In this document: positions 17,497-27,441 of the stretch, in pieces
How positions within the stretch are numbered: the stretch's first letter is position 1
Layout of the letters: every line of letters begins with the position of its first letter
Assembly: GCA_947258715.1 (NCBI GenBank)
Contig: CAMYJH010000014.1
Location: forward strand, 127,352-191,351
Length of the DNA: 64,000 nucleotides
Direction of reading: 5' to 3'
Origin: an uncultured Gammaproteobacteria bacterium
GTDB taxonomy: Bacteria > Pseudomonadota > Gammaproteobacteria > HK1
Notes under the pieces: model-generated
Told to the model about the DNA's origin: nothing
Databases searched by the model: none
What the model saw: only the letters and a program-made list of their open reading frames with translations
Program-made: the position numbers and the translations under genes

Positions 17497-18324
17497 TCAG
17501 CCGCTTCGGATTCGCTGCAATCGCTTGCGCGCAAGTCCCGCCGCGGTGGAATCGGGGAAACGCTTGATAAGGTCATCGAGAACCTGTTCCGCCTGTTCGC
17601 GCTGACCGAGTTCGTCGTGAATGTAGCCGATCTTGAGCAGCGCGTGGGTGAGCTTCTGGCTTTGCGGATAATCCGCAACCAGTGACTCGAACTGCTTTAA
17701 CGCAGGCTCGAACTTGCGCGTGACGTAGTAAGCCTCGGCCAGCCAGTAGTTGGCGTTGTCGGCGTATTGGCCGGAAGGATACTTGGCAAGAAAGTCCTGG
17801 AACGCCAGGGTTGCCTGATCGTAGCGGCCGGACTTGAGTAGGTCGAATGCGGTCTGGTAGCTGCGCTGCTCTTCGGCCGAGTCCACCGGAGCCACGGTGG
17901 TGGGAACCTGGTCGGGGGACGCTGCCGCAGTGGTCGTCCCCGGCTGTGCCGGGGCGCCGGGCTGCATTGCCGGTGCCGCGGGGGAAGTGGCGGGTGCCGA
18001 AGCTCCCGCCTGTCCCGTTTCCATACGCTGCAAGCGTCGGTCGATGTCCAGGTAGAGCTCGCGCTGTCGTTGCTTGAGTTGCGACAGCGTGTGCCCCTGG
18101 AGCTCGACCTCCCCGCGCAGACCCTGCACTTCCCGCTGCAGCGCCTGCACCGTCTGGTGCAGCTCAATCAGCGTTTCGCTGCTCATGAGCTGCTCCAGCC
18201 GATCGACCCGCTCCCCGAGCCTGGCGTTGTCCTGGACAGGCGCCTGGGCGGCGGCGGTCCCGAACATAGCAACGGCGATGGCGACGGCGCCAATCCGCCA
18301 GGGGCTGCCTGAGCGCTTGAGCAT
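17497..18324 (-). CDS. cpoB: cell division coordinator CpoB (YbgF)
   Basis: This 275-residue periplasmic protein has a signal peptide ending at AAAQA (about residue 28). A coiled-coil segment follows (about 35-110, VDRLEQLMSSETLIELHQ and LQREVQGL) for trimerisation. Next come a Pro/Ala/Thr-rich linker and tetratricopeptide repeats from about residue 150 (YQTAFDLLKSGRYDQA, YWLAEAYYVTRKFEPAL). In E. coli CpoB couples PBP1B with the Tol machine at the septum. It is the last gene of the tol run, 12 bases after pal. Confidence 0.93.
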   Translation of the reverse strand: MLKRSGSPWRIGAVAIAVAMFGTAAAQAPVQDNARLGERVDRLEQLMSSETLIELHQTVQALQREVQGLRGEVELQGHTLSQLKQRQRELYLDIDRRLQRMETGQAGASAPATSPAAPAMQPGAPAQPGTTTAAASPDQVPTTVAPVDSAEEQRSYQTAFDLLKSGRYDQATLAFQDFLAKYPSGQYADNANYWLAEAYYVTRKFEPALKQFESLVADYPQSQKLTHALLKIGYIHDELGQREQAEQVLDDLIKRFPDSTAAGLARKRLQRIRSG

Positions 18325-18336
18325 GAGTCGAACCGC

Positions 18337-18867
18337 TTACCGTGTCCTGTAAATTATCTCTACCCGGCGGTTTTGCGACCAGCATGACTCGTTGTGCTCG
18401 GAACACACCGGCCGCTCTTCGCCATAGCTTACGGTGCGGTTCTGCTGTCCGGAAGCGCCCATCAAGGTTATCAGCTGGCGCACGGCGTTGGAGCGACGCT
18501 CGCCGAGCGCTACGTTGTACTCGCGCGTGCCGCGTTCGTCAGCGTGACCTTCCAGGGTGATGGAGGCCGAGCGATTGCTGGACAGATACTCGGCGTGGGC
18601 TTCGATGATCCCACGCGCGTCGGGTTTGATCTCGCTGCTGTCGAAATCGAAGTAAACGGTCCGCCTCGAAAGCATGCTCGAGGGATCATCCAACGGATGG
18701 CCCTGAAAGCCGCTGCTTGGCATGACCGCGCTAGAAGTGCTTGAAGAGGCCGTGCCCACCTCACTGCCCGTGGTCGTCCCTTCCTGCGTACCAACGGTTC
18801 CCTCACACGCGGCCAGCGCCGCGGCAGATGCGAGGATGAGGAGAAATTTCGTGATCCGGTATTGCAT
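18337..18867 (-). CDS. pal: peptidoglycan-associated lipoprotein Pal
   Basis: This is a 176-residue outer-membrane lipoprotein. The signal peptide ends in the lipobox LAAC, with the modified Cys at about residue 20. The OmpA-like domain fills the C-terminal half, with VYFDFDSSEIKPDA, ITLEGHADERGTREYN and ALGERRSNAVRQ, the segments that bind diaminopimelate of murein. The ATG is set by AAGGAG six bases upstream. An in-frame upstream extension has no signal peptide and is rejected. Confidence 0.96.
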   Translation of the reverse strand: MQYRITKFLLILASAAALAACEGTVGTQEGTTTGSEVGTASSSTSSAVMPSSGFQGHPLDDPSSMLSRRTVYFDFDSSEIKPDARGIIEAHAEYLSSNRSASITLEGHADERGTREYNVALGERRSNAVRQLITLMGASGQQNRTVSYGEERPVCSEHNESCWSQNRRVEIIYRTR

Positions 18868-18986
18868 GACTAGCTCCTTACTCGATTTCCATTGTCTTAA
18901 AGGTAGTCCTAAATAAGTCCCATTGGGGGTCAATCTCGAATCGGCCTGATTACTTGGCCGTTTTCGTCAGTTCGTTGACGACCACG

Positions 18987-20297
18987 TCAAGGATTTCTAA
19001 ACGGTCCCCAGGCCGGTTCCCGCACCACCTGGAGAGCTACGCCAAGCCTTTGGCGCACCCGGCCATCGGTAGAAACCGCGGCCAGTGACGAGCCTTCGTC
19101 ATCGCTCGTAGCATACAGGATCATACTCCCATTGGGCGCGAAACTGGGCGACTCGTCCAGCCGGGTGTCGGTCAGTATACGAAGCGCATTGTTCTCCATA
19201 TCCAGGGTAGCAATACTGAATCGGCCGTCGACGGCATGAACAAAAGCAATCTTCGTTCCTTGCGGAGAGAACGTAGCGCGTGAATTGTATCGACCCTCGA
19301 AGGTCAGACGCTCCTCGCGTCCTCCGGTAATGGGAACGCGATAGATGTTCGGCGTGCCGCCGCGGTCGGAGGTGAAGATGATGGAGCGGCCGTCCGGGGC
19401 CCAGGCCGGCTCGGTATCGATGGCCGGGTTGTTGGTGAGCCTCTGCAGCCGGTTGCTACCCAGATAAAGCAGATAGATCTCCGGGTTACCGTCCTTGGAG
19501 AGCGCCATTGCGAGTCTCGATCCATCCGGCGAAAACGAGGGCGCGCTGTTCAAGCCCGGGAAGTCCGCAACCATCCGACGCGTGCCCGTGGACAATTGCT
19601 GAATAAAGATCCGCGGCCTTTCCTGCTCGAAGGAGACATAAGCGAGCTGCTGTCCGTCCGGCGACCATGTCGGCGAAAGAATCGGCGCCGGAGATTGCAG
19701 CGTCGGCTGTGGATTGAATCCGTCGCTGTCGGCGACGATTAGCCTATAGCGCCTCTTGGGGTCGCCTAGCTTGTGTTCGGTGATGTAGGCGATTCGCGTA
19801 TCGAAAGCGCCCCGCTCCCCGGTCAGACGCTCATAAATGATGTCGCTGAACTGATGCGCCTTGCGGCGAAGATCCGCGGCGCTCGATTCCACCTGAAATC
19901 CGGTGATCTGCTGCGCGCGGAAAACGTCGAAGAGTCGGAACTCCGCCACGAACCGGTTATTGGCCTGCTGCGTAAGACGCCCGATGACCAAGTTGGGCGT
20001 GCCCAGCATGCGAAAGTCCTGGAAGTTGACCTGATCGGCGGCCGCAGGCTTTGAAGGCAGCTCGGAGAAAGGAATCGGCGCGAAGCGCGCGCTGCGGGCG
20101 AGATCGTCGGCGATCACTTGCGCCATATCCGTCTGCGGCGGGATATTGCCGCCAATCCAGGAAAAAGGCGCGATGGCAATCGGCTGTGCACCCTCGATGC
20201 CCTGGGTGATGCGGATCTTGAGCACGTCGTCCTGCGCATGTGCCGAGATACTCGCGACCAAAAGCAAAAAAGAGAGTCTCTTAAAGACACAAAACAA
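18987..20297 (-). CDS. tolB: Tol-Pal system protein TolB
   Basis: This is a 436-residue periplasmic protein with a signal peptide (about residues 1-21, ending AHAQ), an N-terminal domain that contacts TolA, and a six-bladed beta-propeller. The propeller's WD40-like PD40 repeats are visible as LSPTWSPDGQQLAYVS, APSFSPDGSRLAMAL, EPAWAPDGRSIIFTS and SRATFSPQGTKIAFV. The start is TTG with GGAGGG seven bases ahead. That ribosome site overlaps the end of tolA, so translation is probably coupled. Confidence 0.95.
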   Translation of the reverse strand: MFCVFKRLSFLLLVASISAHAQDDVLKIRITQGIEGAQPIAIAPFSWIGGNIPPQTDMAQVIADDLARSARFAPIPFSELPSKPAAADQVNFQDFRMLGTPNLVIGRLTQQANNRFVAEFRLFDVFRAQQITGFQVESSAADLRRKAHQFSDIIYERLTGERGAFDTRIAYITEHKLGDPKRRYRLIVADSDGFNPQPTLQSPAPILSPTWSPDGQQLAYVSFEQERPRIFIQQLSTGTRRMVADFPGLNSAPSFSPDGSRLAMALSKDGNPEIYLLYLGSNRLQRLTNNPAIDTEPAWAPDGRSIIFTSDRGGTPNIYRVPITGGREERLTFEGRYNSRATFSPQGTKIAFVHAVDGRFSIATLDMENNALRILTDTRLDESPSFAPNGSMILYATSDDEGSSLAAVSTDGRVRQRLGVALQVVREPAWGPFRNP

Positions 20298-20300
20298 GGG

Positions 20301-21490
20301 TTAACCCTCCGGGTCGAATTCGAACTGAAGATTTCTTGAAAACAATGATGGATCCTTGGGTTGGGGTAGCGGCGACGCCTTCCAGATGGCGTTCACCACC
20401 GATTGATCGAAAGCCACGTTGCCGCTGCTTTGACTGATCTCGACGCGAACCACCTCCCCGCCCGGGATCTGAGAAACCAGTACCTCACACTTTAAGTTTT
20501 TACCCGTGTCCGCCGGCCGGATCCACCTACGCTCCACCGCAGCCTGAATTTGCGAAATATATTCGGCCTGCAGACGGTTGCGCAAACTGAGCGCGGCGGC
20601 GTCGAGACTTGCCTGCTCCGCCTGTAGCTCAGCCAGCATTTGCGCTTCGGCCTCTTTGCGCCGGCGCTCTTCCTCGGCGCGCCTTGCCTCTTCCTGTTTT
20701 CGTTTTTTCTCCGCCTCTGCCCGCTGGCGGGCTTCTTCCTCTTTACGCTTACGTTCCTGCTCCGCTCGGACGCGCTCGGCCTCCGCGCGCTTTTGCTCCT
20801 CTTCCGCCTTGCGCTGCTCCTCTTCGGCTTTCTGCTTGGCTTCGCGGGCGAGTTGTGCCTGCTCCTGAATGCGTTTCTTCTCCTCTTCCGCCCTGCGCCT
20901 GGCCTCGTCGGCTCGCTGCCGTTGTGCTTCGAGTCGCTCGCGTTCGGCCTGCGCTTTTTCCTTGAGCTCTTCTTCCTCGCGCTGCCTCGCCGCCAGCGCG
21001 GCGAGGCGCTCGGCCTCTTCCTGCCGCGCCTTGGTGAGCTTTTGCCTCTCCTCCTCGAGCTTCTTGAGCTGCTCCTGCTCCTCGAGTTTCTTACGCCTGA
21101 GCTCGGCCAGGCGATCCGCTTCCCGGCGCTGTTCCTTTCTCAGCCTCTCTTCGTGGGCGCGCTTTTCCTCCACCAGCCGCTTTTGAAGCTCGGCCAAGCG
21201 CATCTCTTCTTCCAGGCGCTGCTTTCTAGCCTTCTCGGCGTCCGTTTCGAGCTTTTCCAGGCGTTCCCTTTCCTGCTCCTTCTTTATCTCTTCCTCTTTT
21301 TTGATCTTCTCCAGCTCTTCGATCACGCGGGTCTCGTCCATCACCACCGCGTTTACCGGCTCCCCCTGGGGCGGCGCGGACACCGTTGCCGGGAGCCAGT
21401 CAAAGCTCACCACCAGCAGCGCACCCAGGATCAGGTGCACGACAACGGCGAGGACCACCGCCGTGGTGTTGTCAAAAAAACGGCGAAGCT

Positions 21491-21494
<4 letters not shown>
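20301..21494 (-). CDS. tolA: cell envelope integrity protein TolA
   Basis: This is a 397-residue inner-membrane protein. One N-terminal helix (about 11-33) contacts TolQR. A long Glu/Lys/Arg/Ala-rich helical domain (about 55-300) made of short charged heptads spans the periplasm. The C-terminal TolA/TonB-like domain (about 305-397), with YISQIQAAVERRWIRP and the conserved Cys in LKCEVLV, binds TolB, Pal and cpoB partners. It starts four bases inside tolR. Confidence 0.95.
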
Positions 21495-21925
<431 letters not shown>

Positions 21926-21978
21926 GGTGATTCAGTGCCTGTCTTTGATTTTCAAACGAATCTGGCCCCGATTCGGGG

Positions 21979-22665
21979 TTAATCGTTCCCCGAAACGTGG
22001 ATCTGGCGCGCGAGGATGCTGGAGAACTCCTCGACGAAGGTGTCGTAGCGGTTGTGAAGTCTTTCCACATCGCTGACGTAGCGGTTGTAGGCAATCACCG
22101 CCGGGATAGCCGCGACGAGTCCCATCGCGGTGGCGATCAGCGCTTCGGCGATGCCGGGGGCGACCATGGAGATGGTTGCCTGGGTCACGTTACCGAGCGC
22201 GCGGAAGGAATTCATGATGCCCCAAACGGTGCCGAACAGCCCGATGTAGGGGCTGGTGGAGCCCACCGTGGCGAGGAAAGGCAGGTGCAGTTCCAGATCA
22301 TCCACTTCTCGTCTCAAAGCCACGCGCATGGCGCGCTGGGTGCCGTCGAGGATAGCCGCAGCCTGGATCCCGCTCTGGTTACGAAGCCGGGCGTACTCCT
22401 TGAACCCGGCGTGGAAGATCCGCTCCATTCCCGTCGGCTCATGAGTGTCCTCGTTGATCCGCTTGTAGATCTTCACCAAGTCCTTACCGGACCAGAAATC
22501 GTCCTCGAATACGTTGGCGGCGCGACGAGCGCGATTGATGCCGGCGCGCTTGGTAAAGATCAGCGTCCAAGAGATCACAGACGCGAGCAGCAGGATCAGC
22601 ATCACGATCTGCACGATGACGCTCGCGTTGAGGACAAGCCCGGCTAGGGAATGATCAAATGACAC
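21979..22665 (-). CDS. tolQ: Tol-Pal system protein TolQ
   Basis: This 228-residue ExbB/TolQ/MotA-type channel has three transmembrane helices (about 15-37, 135-157 and 170-195) and a large cytoplasmic loop. The conserved Thr/Pro/Gly residues lie in LATVGSTSPYIGLFGTVWGIMN and the GIAEALIATAMGL helix. It harvests proton motive force with TolR. The gene overlaps the end of ybgC by 11 bases. Confidence 0.96.
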   Translation of the reverse strand: MSFDHSLAGLVLNASVIVQIVMLILLLASVISWTLIFTKRAGINRARRAANVFEDDFWSGKDLVKIYKRINEDTHEPTGMERIFHAGFKEYARLRNQSGIQAAAILDGTQRAMRVALRREVDDLELHLPFLATVGSTSPYIGLFGTVWGIMNSFRALGNVTQATISMVAPGIAEALIATAMGLVAAIPAVIAYNRYVSDVERLHNRYDTFVEEFSSILARQIHVSGND

Positions 22666-23137
22666 GTTGCAACTCCGTAATCAGCTTTTGCGGCATCCTC
22701 CTGGGCTTGAGCGTGCCTGCGTCCACGCAGGCGATTCTGACCGTGCCCCGGCAGATGAGTTCTTCGTCGGCGCGGGTGACTTTTTGGATCAAGTCCAAAT
22801 ACGTCCGCGCCATGCGCTCCATTTCCACGCTCACCGAAAGCGTATCGTTGAAAATAGCGGGTTTGTTGTACTCGAGGTTGAGCTTCGCCACCGTGAACAA
22901 CACAGCGTTCGTGCTTTTCATGTGGGGTAACTCGAAGCCAAGGCTTCGCAGCCACTCGGTGCGGGCGCGCTCCATAAACTTGAGATGGTTGGCGTAATAG
23001 ACGATTCCGGCGGCGTCGGTGTCCTCGTAATACACCCGGACCGGAAAGATGAAGGAATTTGCTGACAAAGCCGTCTTCCGTGCCTGCGATGTCCTTTGCC
23101 TTCCCGATAAGCCCCGTGAAACACACGGCGGCGTCAT
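22655..23137 (-). CDS. ybgC: tol-pal system-associated acyl-CoA thioesterase YbgC
   Basis: This is a 160-residue hotdog-fold thioesterase. The motif [24 protein letters not shown] contains the catalytic Asp of 4-hydroxybenzoyl-CoA thioesterase-type enzymes. The ATG overlaps the ruvB stop (ATGA), which supports coupling. The first 25 residues lack homology, so a TTG at 23068 just before the core is a second possibility. Confidence 0.93.
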   Translation of the reverse strand: MTPPCVSRGLSGRQRTSQARKTALSANSFIFPVRVYYEDTDAAGIVYYANHLKFMERARTEWLRSLGFELPHMKSTNAVLFTVAKLNLEYNKPAIFNDTLSVSVEMERMARTYLDLIQKVTRADEELICRGTVRIACVDAGTLKPRRMPQKLITELQRVI

Positions 23138-24177
23138 TTCCCCGCGAACAGGTCGCGGACGGTTTGATCCATGCTAATCGCCGGCGGTTCCATTCCGAAG
23201 TGCAGCCAGGCGCTGCGCGTGGCGACGCGGCCGCGCGGAGTTCGCATGAGGTAGCCCTGCTGGATCAGGAAGGGCTCGAGCACGTCCTCGATGGTGACGC
23301 GTTCCTCGCCAATGGCGGCGGCCAGGTTGTCGATGCCCACCGGTCCACCGTCGAATTTCTGTAATAAGGCCATCAAAAGCTTTCGGTCCATGACGTCGAA
23401 GCCTTCCGCGTCCACGTCAAGCATTTTCAGCGCCTTTTCGGCGATTTCGGCGCTAATGCGCCCATCGGCTTTGACCTCGGCGTAGTCGCGCACTCTTCGC
23501 AGCAGCCGGTTGGCGATGCGCGGCGTGCCGCGGGAGCGTCTCGAGAGCTCCACCGCGCCACCGGCGGTTAGGTCAACTTCCAGGATCCGCGCCGATCTTT
23601 CCACGATTCGGGCCAGGTCCTCCTCGTCGTAGAACTCGAGCCGCTGCACGATGCCGAAGCGATCTCTCAGAGGCGAGGTCAGCATGCCGGCGCGGGTGGT
23701 GGCTCCCACCAGGGTGAAGGGCGGCAGCTCCAGCTTGATCGAGCGCGCCGCCGGGCCCTCGCCGATGACAATGTCCAGCTGGTAGTCCTCCATAGCCGGG
23801 TAGAGGATTTCCTCCACCACCGGATTCAAGCGATGGATCTCGTCGATGAAGAGCACATCCAGGGGTTCCAGGTTGGTGAGCAACGCGGCGAGGTCGCCGG
23901 ATCGCTCCAGCACGGGCCCCGCGCTCTGGCGCAAGTTTACGCCGAGCTCGGCGGCGATGATGTGAGCCAGGGTGGTTTTGCCTAAGCCCGGGGGCCCGAA
24001 TATGAGCAGGTGGTCCAAGGCCTCGCCGCGATTCGCGGCGGCGGTGATAAATATCTCCATCTGCTCCCGCACCGCGTGCTGGCCGACGAATTCCTCCAGC
24101 GTTTTCGGCCTGACGCTGCGCTCGATGGCGGCGTCGTGGGCGCTCGCCTTGGGCGAGACCACTCGTTCCGTGTCCAT
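23134..24177 (-). CDS. ruvB: Holliday junction branch migration DNA helicase RuvB
   Basis: This is a 347-residue AAA+ motor. Walker A is GPPGLGKTT (61-69), Walker [11 protein letters not shown], sensor 1 GATTRAG, and the C-terminal winged helix includes [12 protein letters not shown]. It forms hexameric rings that pull DNA through the RuvA-bound junction. It follows ruvA by 163 bases, a longer gap than is usual in this operon. Confidence 0.97.
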   Translation of the reverse strand: MDTERVVSPKASAHDAAIERSVRPKTLEEFVGQHAVREQMEIFITAAANRGEALDHLLIFGPPGLGKTTLAHIIAAELGVNLRQSAGPVLERSGDLAALLTNLEPLDVLFIDEIHRLNPVVEEILYPAMEDYQLDIVIGEGPAARSIKLELPPFTLVGATTRAGMLTSPLRDRFGIVQRLEFYDEEDLARIVERSARILEVDLTAGGAVELSRRSRGTPRIANRLLRRVRDYAEVKADGRISAEIAEKALKMLDVDAEGFDVMDRKLLMALLQKFDGGPVGIDNLAAAIGEERVTIEDVLEPFLIQQGYLMRTPRGRVATRSAWLHFGMEPPAISMDQTVRDLFAGK

Positions 24178-24340
24178 TAACCTTCAGCCAGCCCCAAGAT
24201 CCCTGTCCGCGGTCCGTTTCGCCGCGGCGGCAACGTCATTCTGCGCTCGGCGTGTGGAAGCGCTCTGTCCCCCATCTGGCCGATTGCGGGTATAAGCCGG
24301 GCAAATCGAGGCAATTCCCCCATTGCCCATGCTCAACTGA

Positions 24341-24943
24341 TTACTTTACCAACGACTGGAGCGCCAGTCGCACGATCTCTTCACACACCAGACCTTCACT
24401 CGACACCGCGCGCACCCGCTGGCTCGCTTCCTGGGGCTTGAATCCCAATGACACCAGCGCGCTCACCGCCTCGCTCACCGGATCGGCGGAGGGCGGGAGG
24501 GACACGGTTCCGCTCGCCGGCACCCCGGCGGCGCCGTCGGCCCGGTCCAGGCGGTCGCGCATCTCAATCACCAGGCGCTCGGCGGTCTTTTTGCCGATAC
24601 CCGGGAGCCTGGAAAGGCTTGTGGTGTCGTTCTCGAACACACAGCGGGAGAAAGCGTTGGCGTCCATGCCGGAGAGAATGGCGAGCCCAATCTTCGCGCC
24701 GACGCCGCTCACCCGGAGCAGCATGCGGAACACGTCGCGGTCCCGGCGCACGGCAAAGGCGTAAAGATGTTGCGCGTCCTCGCGCACCAGCTGGTGGGTG
24801 TAGAGCTTAACCGAATTGCCCAAGCCGGGCAGGGTGTAAAAAGTGGTCATCGGCGCTTCCAGCTCGTAGCCGACACCGCTCACGTCCACCAACAGGTAGG
24901 GCGGGTGCTTTTCCTTTAGCGTGCCCTCGATCCAGCCAATCAT
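24341..24943 (-). CDS. ruvA: Holliday junction branch migration protein RuvA
   Basis: This is a 200-residue protein. The N-terminal OB-fold has MIGWIEGTLKEKHPPYLLVDVSGVGYEL. Paired helix-hairpin-helix motifs are RVSGVGAKIGLAIL and RLPGIGKKTAERLV. A flexible linker and domain III (VSALVSLGFKPQEA) contact RuvB. The start is the ATG overlapping the ruvC stop by four bases. The open frame continues upstream inside ruvC without homology. Confidence 0.97.
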   Translation of the reverse strand: MIGWIEGTLKEKHPPYLLVDVSGVGYELEAPMTTFYTLPGLGNSVKLYTHQLVREDAQHLYAFAVRRDRDVFRMLLRVSGVGAKIGLAILSGMDANAFSRCVFENDTTSLSRLPGIGKKTAERLVIEMRDRLDRADGAAGVPASGTVSLPPSADPVSEAVSALVSLGFKPQEASQRVRAVSSEGLVCEEIVRLALQSLVK

Positions 24944-25467
24944 GGGATTTGCGCCGTCATCGCGTCGGCCATGCGCCGCCTCGTTTGCGACACATGGGCG
25001 TGGCACACTGCCGCGGCTAGCGCGTCGGCGGCGTCCGCGGCCGGCACCTGTTTGAGCTTGAGCAGGACCCGAATCATGTGCTGGATCTGCTCTTTGCCGG
25101 CGTGGCCGCGGCCGGTAACCGCCTGCTTGATCTCATTAGGGGAATACTCGAACACGTCGAGCGCGCGCGTCGACGCGGCCAACAGCGCAGCGCCACGGGC
25201 CTGGCCGAGCTTCAACGCCGAGGTGACGTTACGGTGTACGAACACCTTTTCTATAGCGAGCTCGCTGGGCGCGTGCTCGGCGATCATTCGGCCAAGTCCA
25301 TCGAAGATGCGTTTCAGACGCAAAGCGACGTCGTCGTCGCCTGCCTGAATCAGGCCGCAGTCCAGAAAACGCACCTCTGCGCCGGTCGCTTCAACGAGCC
25401 CGTAGCCGGTCAGTCGCGAGCCGGGATCGACGCCGAGAATACGCACCGGTCGTGCCGCGCTCAACAT
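24940..25467 (-). CDS. ruvC: crossover junction endodeoxyribonuclease RuvC
   Basis: This 175-residue resolvase has an RNase H-like fold. The acidic catalytic residues are in ILGVDPGSRLTGYG, AIEKVF and the DAADALAAA segment. It cuts Holliday junctions symmetrically in complex with RuvAB. It lies 25 bases after yebC, the usual gammaproteobacterial arrangement. Confidence 0.97.
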   Translation of the reverse strand: MLSAARPVRILGVDPGSRLTGYGLVEATGAEVRFLDCGLIQAGDDDVALRLKRIFDGLGRMIAEHAPSELAIEKVFVHRNVTSALKLGQARGAALLAASTRALDVFEYSPNEIKQAVTGRGHAGKEQIQHMIRVLLKLKQVPAADAADALAAAVCHAHVSQTRRRMADAMTAQIP

Positions 25468-25492
25468 GACAGCATTCGCCTAAACAAACGCT

Positions 25493-26239
25493 TCACGCGA
25501 TCTTTTCCAGAATCTCTTCCGAGATGTCGGCGTTGGAATAAACCTGCTGCACGTCGTCCAAGTCTTCCAGGGTTTCGAGCATAGTCACCATACGTTCGGC
25601 ATCGCTCGCATCCAGGTTCACGCTGGTGGAGGGGCGCATTGTGACCTCGGCGTGCTCGGGATCGAGTTTTTGCTTTTTCATCGCCTCGCGCACCCGCGTG
25701 AACTCATGGGGATGGGTGAGCACGTCCAAGTAGCCGTCGTCGTTGTTGACCACGTCCTCGGCGCCGGCCTCCAGCGCCGCCTCGATGATGCGGTTCTCGT
25801 CGCTTCCGGCGGGGAAGCTTAACTGCCCCACCTCGGAAAACAGGTAGGCTACGGATCCGTCGGTGCCTAGATTTCCTCCGAACTTGGTGAAGGCGTGGCG
25901 CACGTCGGCCACGGTGCGATTGCGGTTGTCAGTCATGCAGTCCACCATCACCGCCACTCCGCCCGGTCCATAGCCCTCATAGCGCACCCGCTCGATCTGT
26001 TCGCTGGAATCTTCGCCGGAAGCGCGCTTGACGGCGCGCTCTATGGTGTCCTTGGGCACGTGACCGGAAAGCGCCTTGTCGTAAGCGAGCCTTAAGCGCG
26101 AATTGGCGTCCGGATCGGGTCCGCCCTCGCGCACCGCCACCGTGATCTCGCGGATAAACTTGGTGAAAAGCTTGCCGCGCTTGGCGTCCTGGGCCTTCTT
26201 GCGGTGCTGGATATTGGCCCATTTACTGTGTCCCGCCAT
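25493..26239 (-). CDS. yebC: YebC/PmpR family regulatory protein
   Basis: This is a 248-residue protein of the TACO1/YebC family. The N-terminus MAGHSKWANIQHRKKAQDAKRGKLF is diagnostic, and YEGYGPGGVAVMVDCMTDN and GNLGTDGSVAYLF follow. Members act as transcription regulators, and recent work links some to translation of proline-rich stretches. Which applies here cannot be told. It is the first gene of the ruvCAB block. Confidence 0.95.
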   Translation of the reverse strand: MAGHSKWANIQHRKKAQDAKRGKLFTKFIREITVAVREGGPDPDANSRLRLAYDKALSGHVPKDTIERAVKRASGEDSSEQIERVRYEGYGPGGVAVMVDCMTDNRNRTVADVRHAFTKFGGNLGTDGSVAYLFSEVGQLSFPAGSDENRIIEAALEAGAEDVVNNDDGYLDVLTHPHEFTRVREAMKKQKLDPEHAEVTMRPSTSVNLDASDAERMVTMLETLEDLDDVQQVYSNADISEEILEKIA

Positions 26240-26410
26240 GGAAATCTCGCCTTAGCGTCCCTTTAGACTCCGCCAAAGGCGCCATTTTAGCGTTTGCGGC
26301 AAGAGAAGCGTGAGCGGGAAGGGATCGAGGTTCGAATCGACTCCGACAGGATGCGCCATGCGCAGCAAGATGCGACAGAAGGCGCGTAACCGCTATTTTT
26401 AATTTGTCTC

Positions 26411-26440
26411 ACTGGATTCCCGCTTCCGCGGGAGTGACGG
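26411..26440. repeat. REP-like palindrome
   Basis: Reads ACTGGATTCCCGCTTCCGCG and then GGAGTGACGG, in the opposite orientation to the copies at 27283 and 35263. It lies in the 350-base divergent gap between yebC and def. The rest of that gap holds no recognised gene. Confidence 0.7.
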
Positions 26441-26589
26441 CATAGGTAGTCTGCGCCGCGCGCAGCATTCAGGGGTGCGCCGACCCCGCCCTCCGATCTA
26501 CCATATATTCGACACGAATATACGGGTTTTCGGCGACCAGCGGGTGCCAATCCTGTCCAAATCCACACATCCCGAAACGAGCTGATCCA

Positions 26590-27135
26590 ATGGCCGTGCG
26601 CCGTGTGTTGAAAATGGGTGATCCTGATCTGCTTCGGGTCTCGGAGCCGGTGAAGGTCTTCGATACGCCCGAGCTCAAGGCGCTGATTGAGGATCTTTGG
26701 GAAACCATGGAAGCCGAGGGCGGTGTCGGCATCGCCGCTCCTCAGGTGGGCGTCGCCGAACGGGTGGTGGTCTTCGGCCCGGAGGAGAGCGAGCGCTATC
26801 CGGAAGCGCCCGCGGTCCCGCGCACCGTGCTCATCAACCCTAAGATCGAGCCCATTGGGGATGAAACGGCAGAAGGTTGGGAAGGCTGCCTGAGCGTTCC
26901 CGGCATGCGCGGCGTGGTGCCGCGATATTTGCGTATCCGCTATTCGGGCTACAACGAAAATGGCGAGCACATCGAGCGCGAGGTGGAGGACTTCCACGCC
27001 AGAGTCGTGCAGCACGAATGCGACCACTTAGACGGCATCCTCTATCCCATGCGCATCGAAGACATGCGCCTCTTCGGCTTCGAAAGCGAGCTCATCATCC
27101 AGAGCGAAGGCGACGAGATACGCTGCGAAGTGTGA
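26590..27135 (+). CDS. def: peptide deformylase
   Basis: This 181-residue metalloenzyme removes the N-formyl group from new proteins. The three family motifs are GVGIAAPQ (45-52), EGCLS (98-102) and QHECDH (141-146), giving metal ligands Cys100, His142 and His146 and catalytic Glu143. The usual partner fmt is not adjacent. It stands alone between intergenic repeats, with a divergent yebC upstream. The short C-terminus is like that of def paralogues outside the def-fmt operon. Confidence 0.93.
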   Translation: MAVRRVLKMGDPDLLRVSEPVKVFDTPELKALIEDLWETMEAEGGVGIAAPQVGVAERVVVFGPEESERYPEAPAVPRTVLINPKIEPIGDETAEGWEGCLSVPGMRGVVPRYLRIRYSGYNENGEHIEREVEDFHARVVQHECDHLDGILYPMRIEDMRLFGFESELIIQSEGDEIRCEV

Positions 27136-27282
27136 TCGCGCGCTGACGTACCGATTGTCTACCAGACTCCCGCTCCGCGTTTTCGCGGCGACAAGCTTCG
27201 CGGAAATAGCGAGCTCTTATAATCGGCGTTTGAATTCATCACAGCTGCCTGATCGCGCCTGCCGCGAGCGATTCACCCATGG

Positions 27283-27311
27283 CGTCATTCCCGTGAACGC
27301 GGGAATCCAGT
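27283..27311. repeat. REP-like palindrome
   Basis: The sequence begins CGTCATTCCCGTGAACGCGG and ends GAATCCAGT. The arms CCCGTG and CGCGGG form a hairpin around GAA. It belongs to the same family as the copy at 35263. Confidence 0.75.
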
Positions 27312-27341
27312 CAATCGAATCACAAAAAGGGGCGAACCCTG

Positions 27342-27402
27342 AGTAGAGTAAGGGACAGGGTCGCCCCTGTCCCTTACTCTACTATGGGGCGAAGCCCCTT
27401 AT
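27342..27402. repeat. 19-bp perfect inverted repeat followed by a hairpin
   Basis: AGTAGAGTAAGGGACAGGG (27342-27360) and its exact complement (27365-27383) form a perfect stem around the loop TCGC. A second stem GGGGC-GAA-GCCCC with TTATTT follows and could terminate transcription from def. The same GGGGCGAA also lies just upstream at about 27330. Confidence 0.7.
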
Positions 27403-27441
27403 TTCACATTATCTTGGTGCGAACGGCGCGCGCCGCTGGGG

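Noticed and set aside
26287-27027. minus-strand frame across the def gene
   Set aside because: It overlaps deformylase, which has all three of its motifs, and has no features of its own.
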